DNA of 46,775 bases from Priapulus caudatus (lineage: Eukaryota; Priapulida; Priapulimorpha; Priapulimorphida; Priapulidae), in contig NW_014577063.1 of the NCBI RefSeq assembly GCF_000485595.1, positions 163,962 through 210,736 of the forward strand, written 5' to 3'. The notes under the pieces were generated by a model. That model ran no database searches, was not told the origin of the DNA, and was given only the letters and a program-made list of their open reading frames with translations. This document shows, piece by piece, positions 46,657-46,775 of this stretch. Both the position numbers and the translations under genes were made by a program. How positions within the stretch are numbered: the stretch's first letter is position 1; each line of letters starts with the position of its first letter.

Positions 46657-46775
46657 CTGTGCAGCAAGGAAGAGGTAATTACCATGGCAACAGATAAGGA
46701 TGCTTACAATACATGTAAAAATAATTGCGTGCATGTATAAATAAATATATATATAAATAAATAAATATATATATA

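Overview
The window is a piece of an invertebrate animal nuclear genome. It carries intron-rich genes with GT–AG splicing, many microsatellites, very many short foldback elements, and long AT-rich non-coding stretches. There are no bacterial-style operons, rRNA genes, recognisable tRNA genes or CRISPR arrays. The KH-domain residues of the main gene look more like protostome Held-out-wings/Quaking proteins than vertebrate QKI, so a marine-type protostome is my best guess. The species cannot be named from the sequence.

Two protein-coding genes are well supported. On the + strand a complete quaking / held-out-wings (STAR-family RNA-binding protein) gene runs from ATG 968 to TGA 23865 in seven coding exons: 968-1112, 11189-11322, 13346-13462, 14892-15035, 17364-17556, 18953-19264 and 23789-23865. 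All junctions keep frame and encode about 373 residues: QUA1, KH, QUA2, a Q/M- and G/P-rich linker, and a QKI-5-like C-terminal tail with an HPYPR motif. On the - strand, entering from the right edge, are the last six coding exons of a MAP7/ensconsin-like microtubule-associated protein (46656 down to stop 44198; 287 residues seen, 5' part outside the window). The two genes converge, with roughly 20 kb of mostly non-coding sequence between them.

Layout. 1-967: upstream flank with two palindromic micro-insertions. 1113-11188: 10 kb intron 1, loaded with foldback elements and purine-rich repeats. 11.2-19.3 kb: exons 2-6 with shorter introns, including a degenerate tandem array that appears to be an amplified exon 3 splice-donor junction. 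19.3-23.8 kb: intron 6 with a long CAA/CAG tract and a CpG-rich block. 23.9-28.2 kb: probable 3' region of quaking, with a cluster of ACTAAC motifs (the Quaking recognition core) beside candidate alternative acceptors at 28.0-28.1 kb. 28.2-44.1 kb: repeats, including a 0.43-kb TIR element, a C-rich minisatellite (39.5-41.06 kb) split by a 0.5-kb insert, and a 1.5-kb compound repeat that is also present in inverted orientation at 4 kb. 44.2-46.7 kb: the MAP7-like gene.

The most notable observations are: (1) five perfect or near-perfect palindromes of 36-62 bp, each beginning CAGGAG/CAAGAG and each flanked by a different, exact 7-bp direct repeat; (2) the amplified splice-donor array in intron 3; (3) the ACTAAC cluster suggesting quaking autoregulation of an alternative 3' end.
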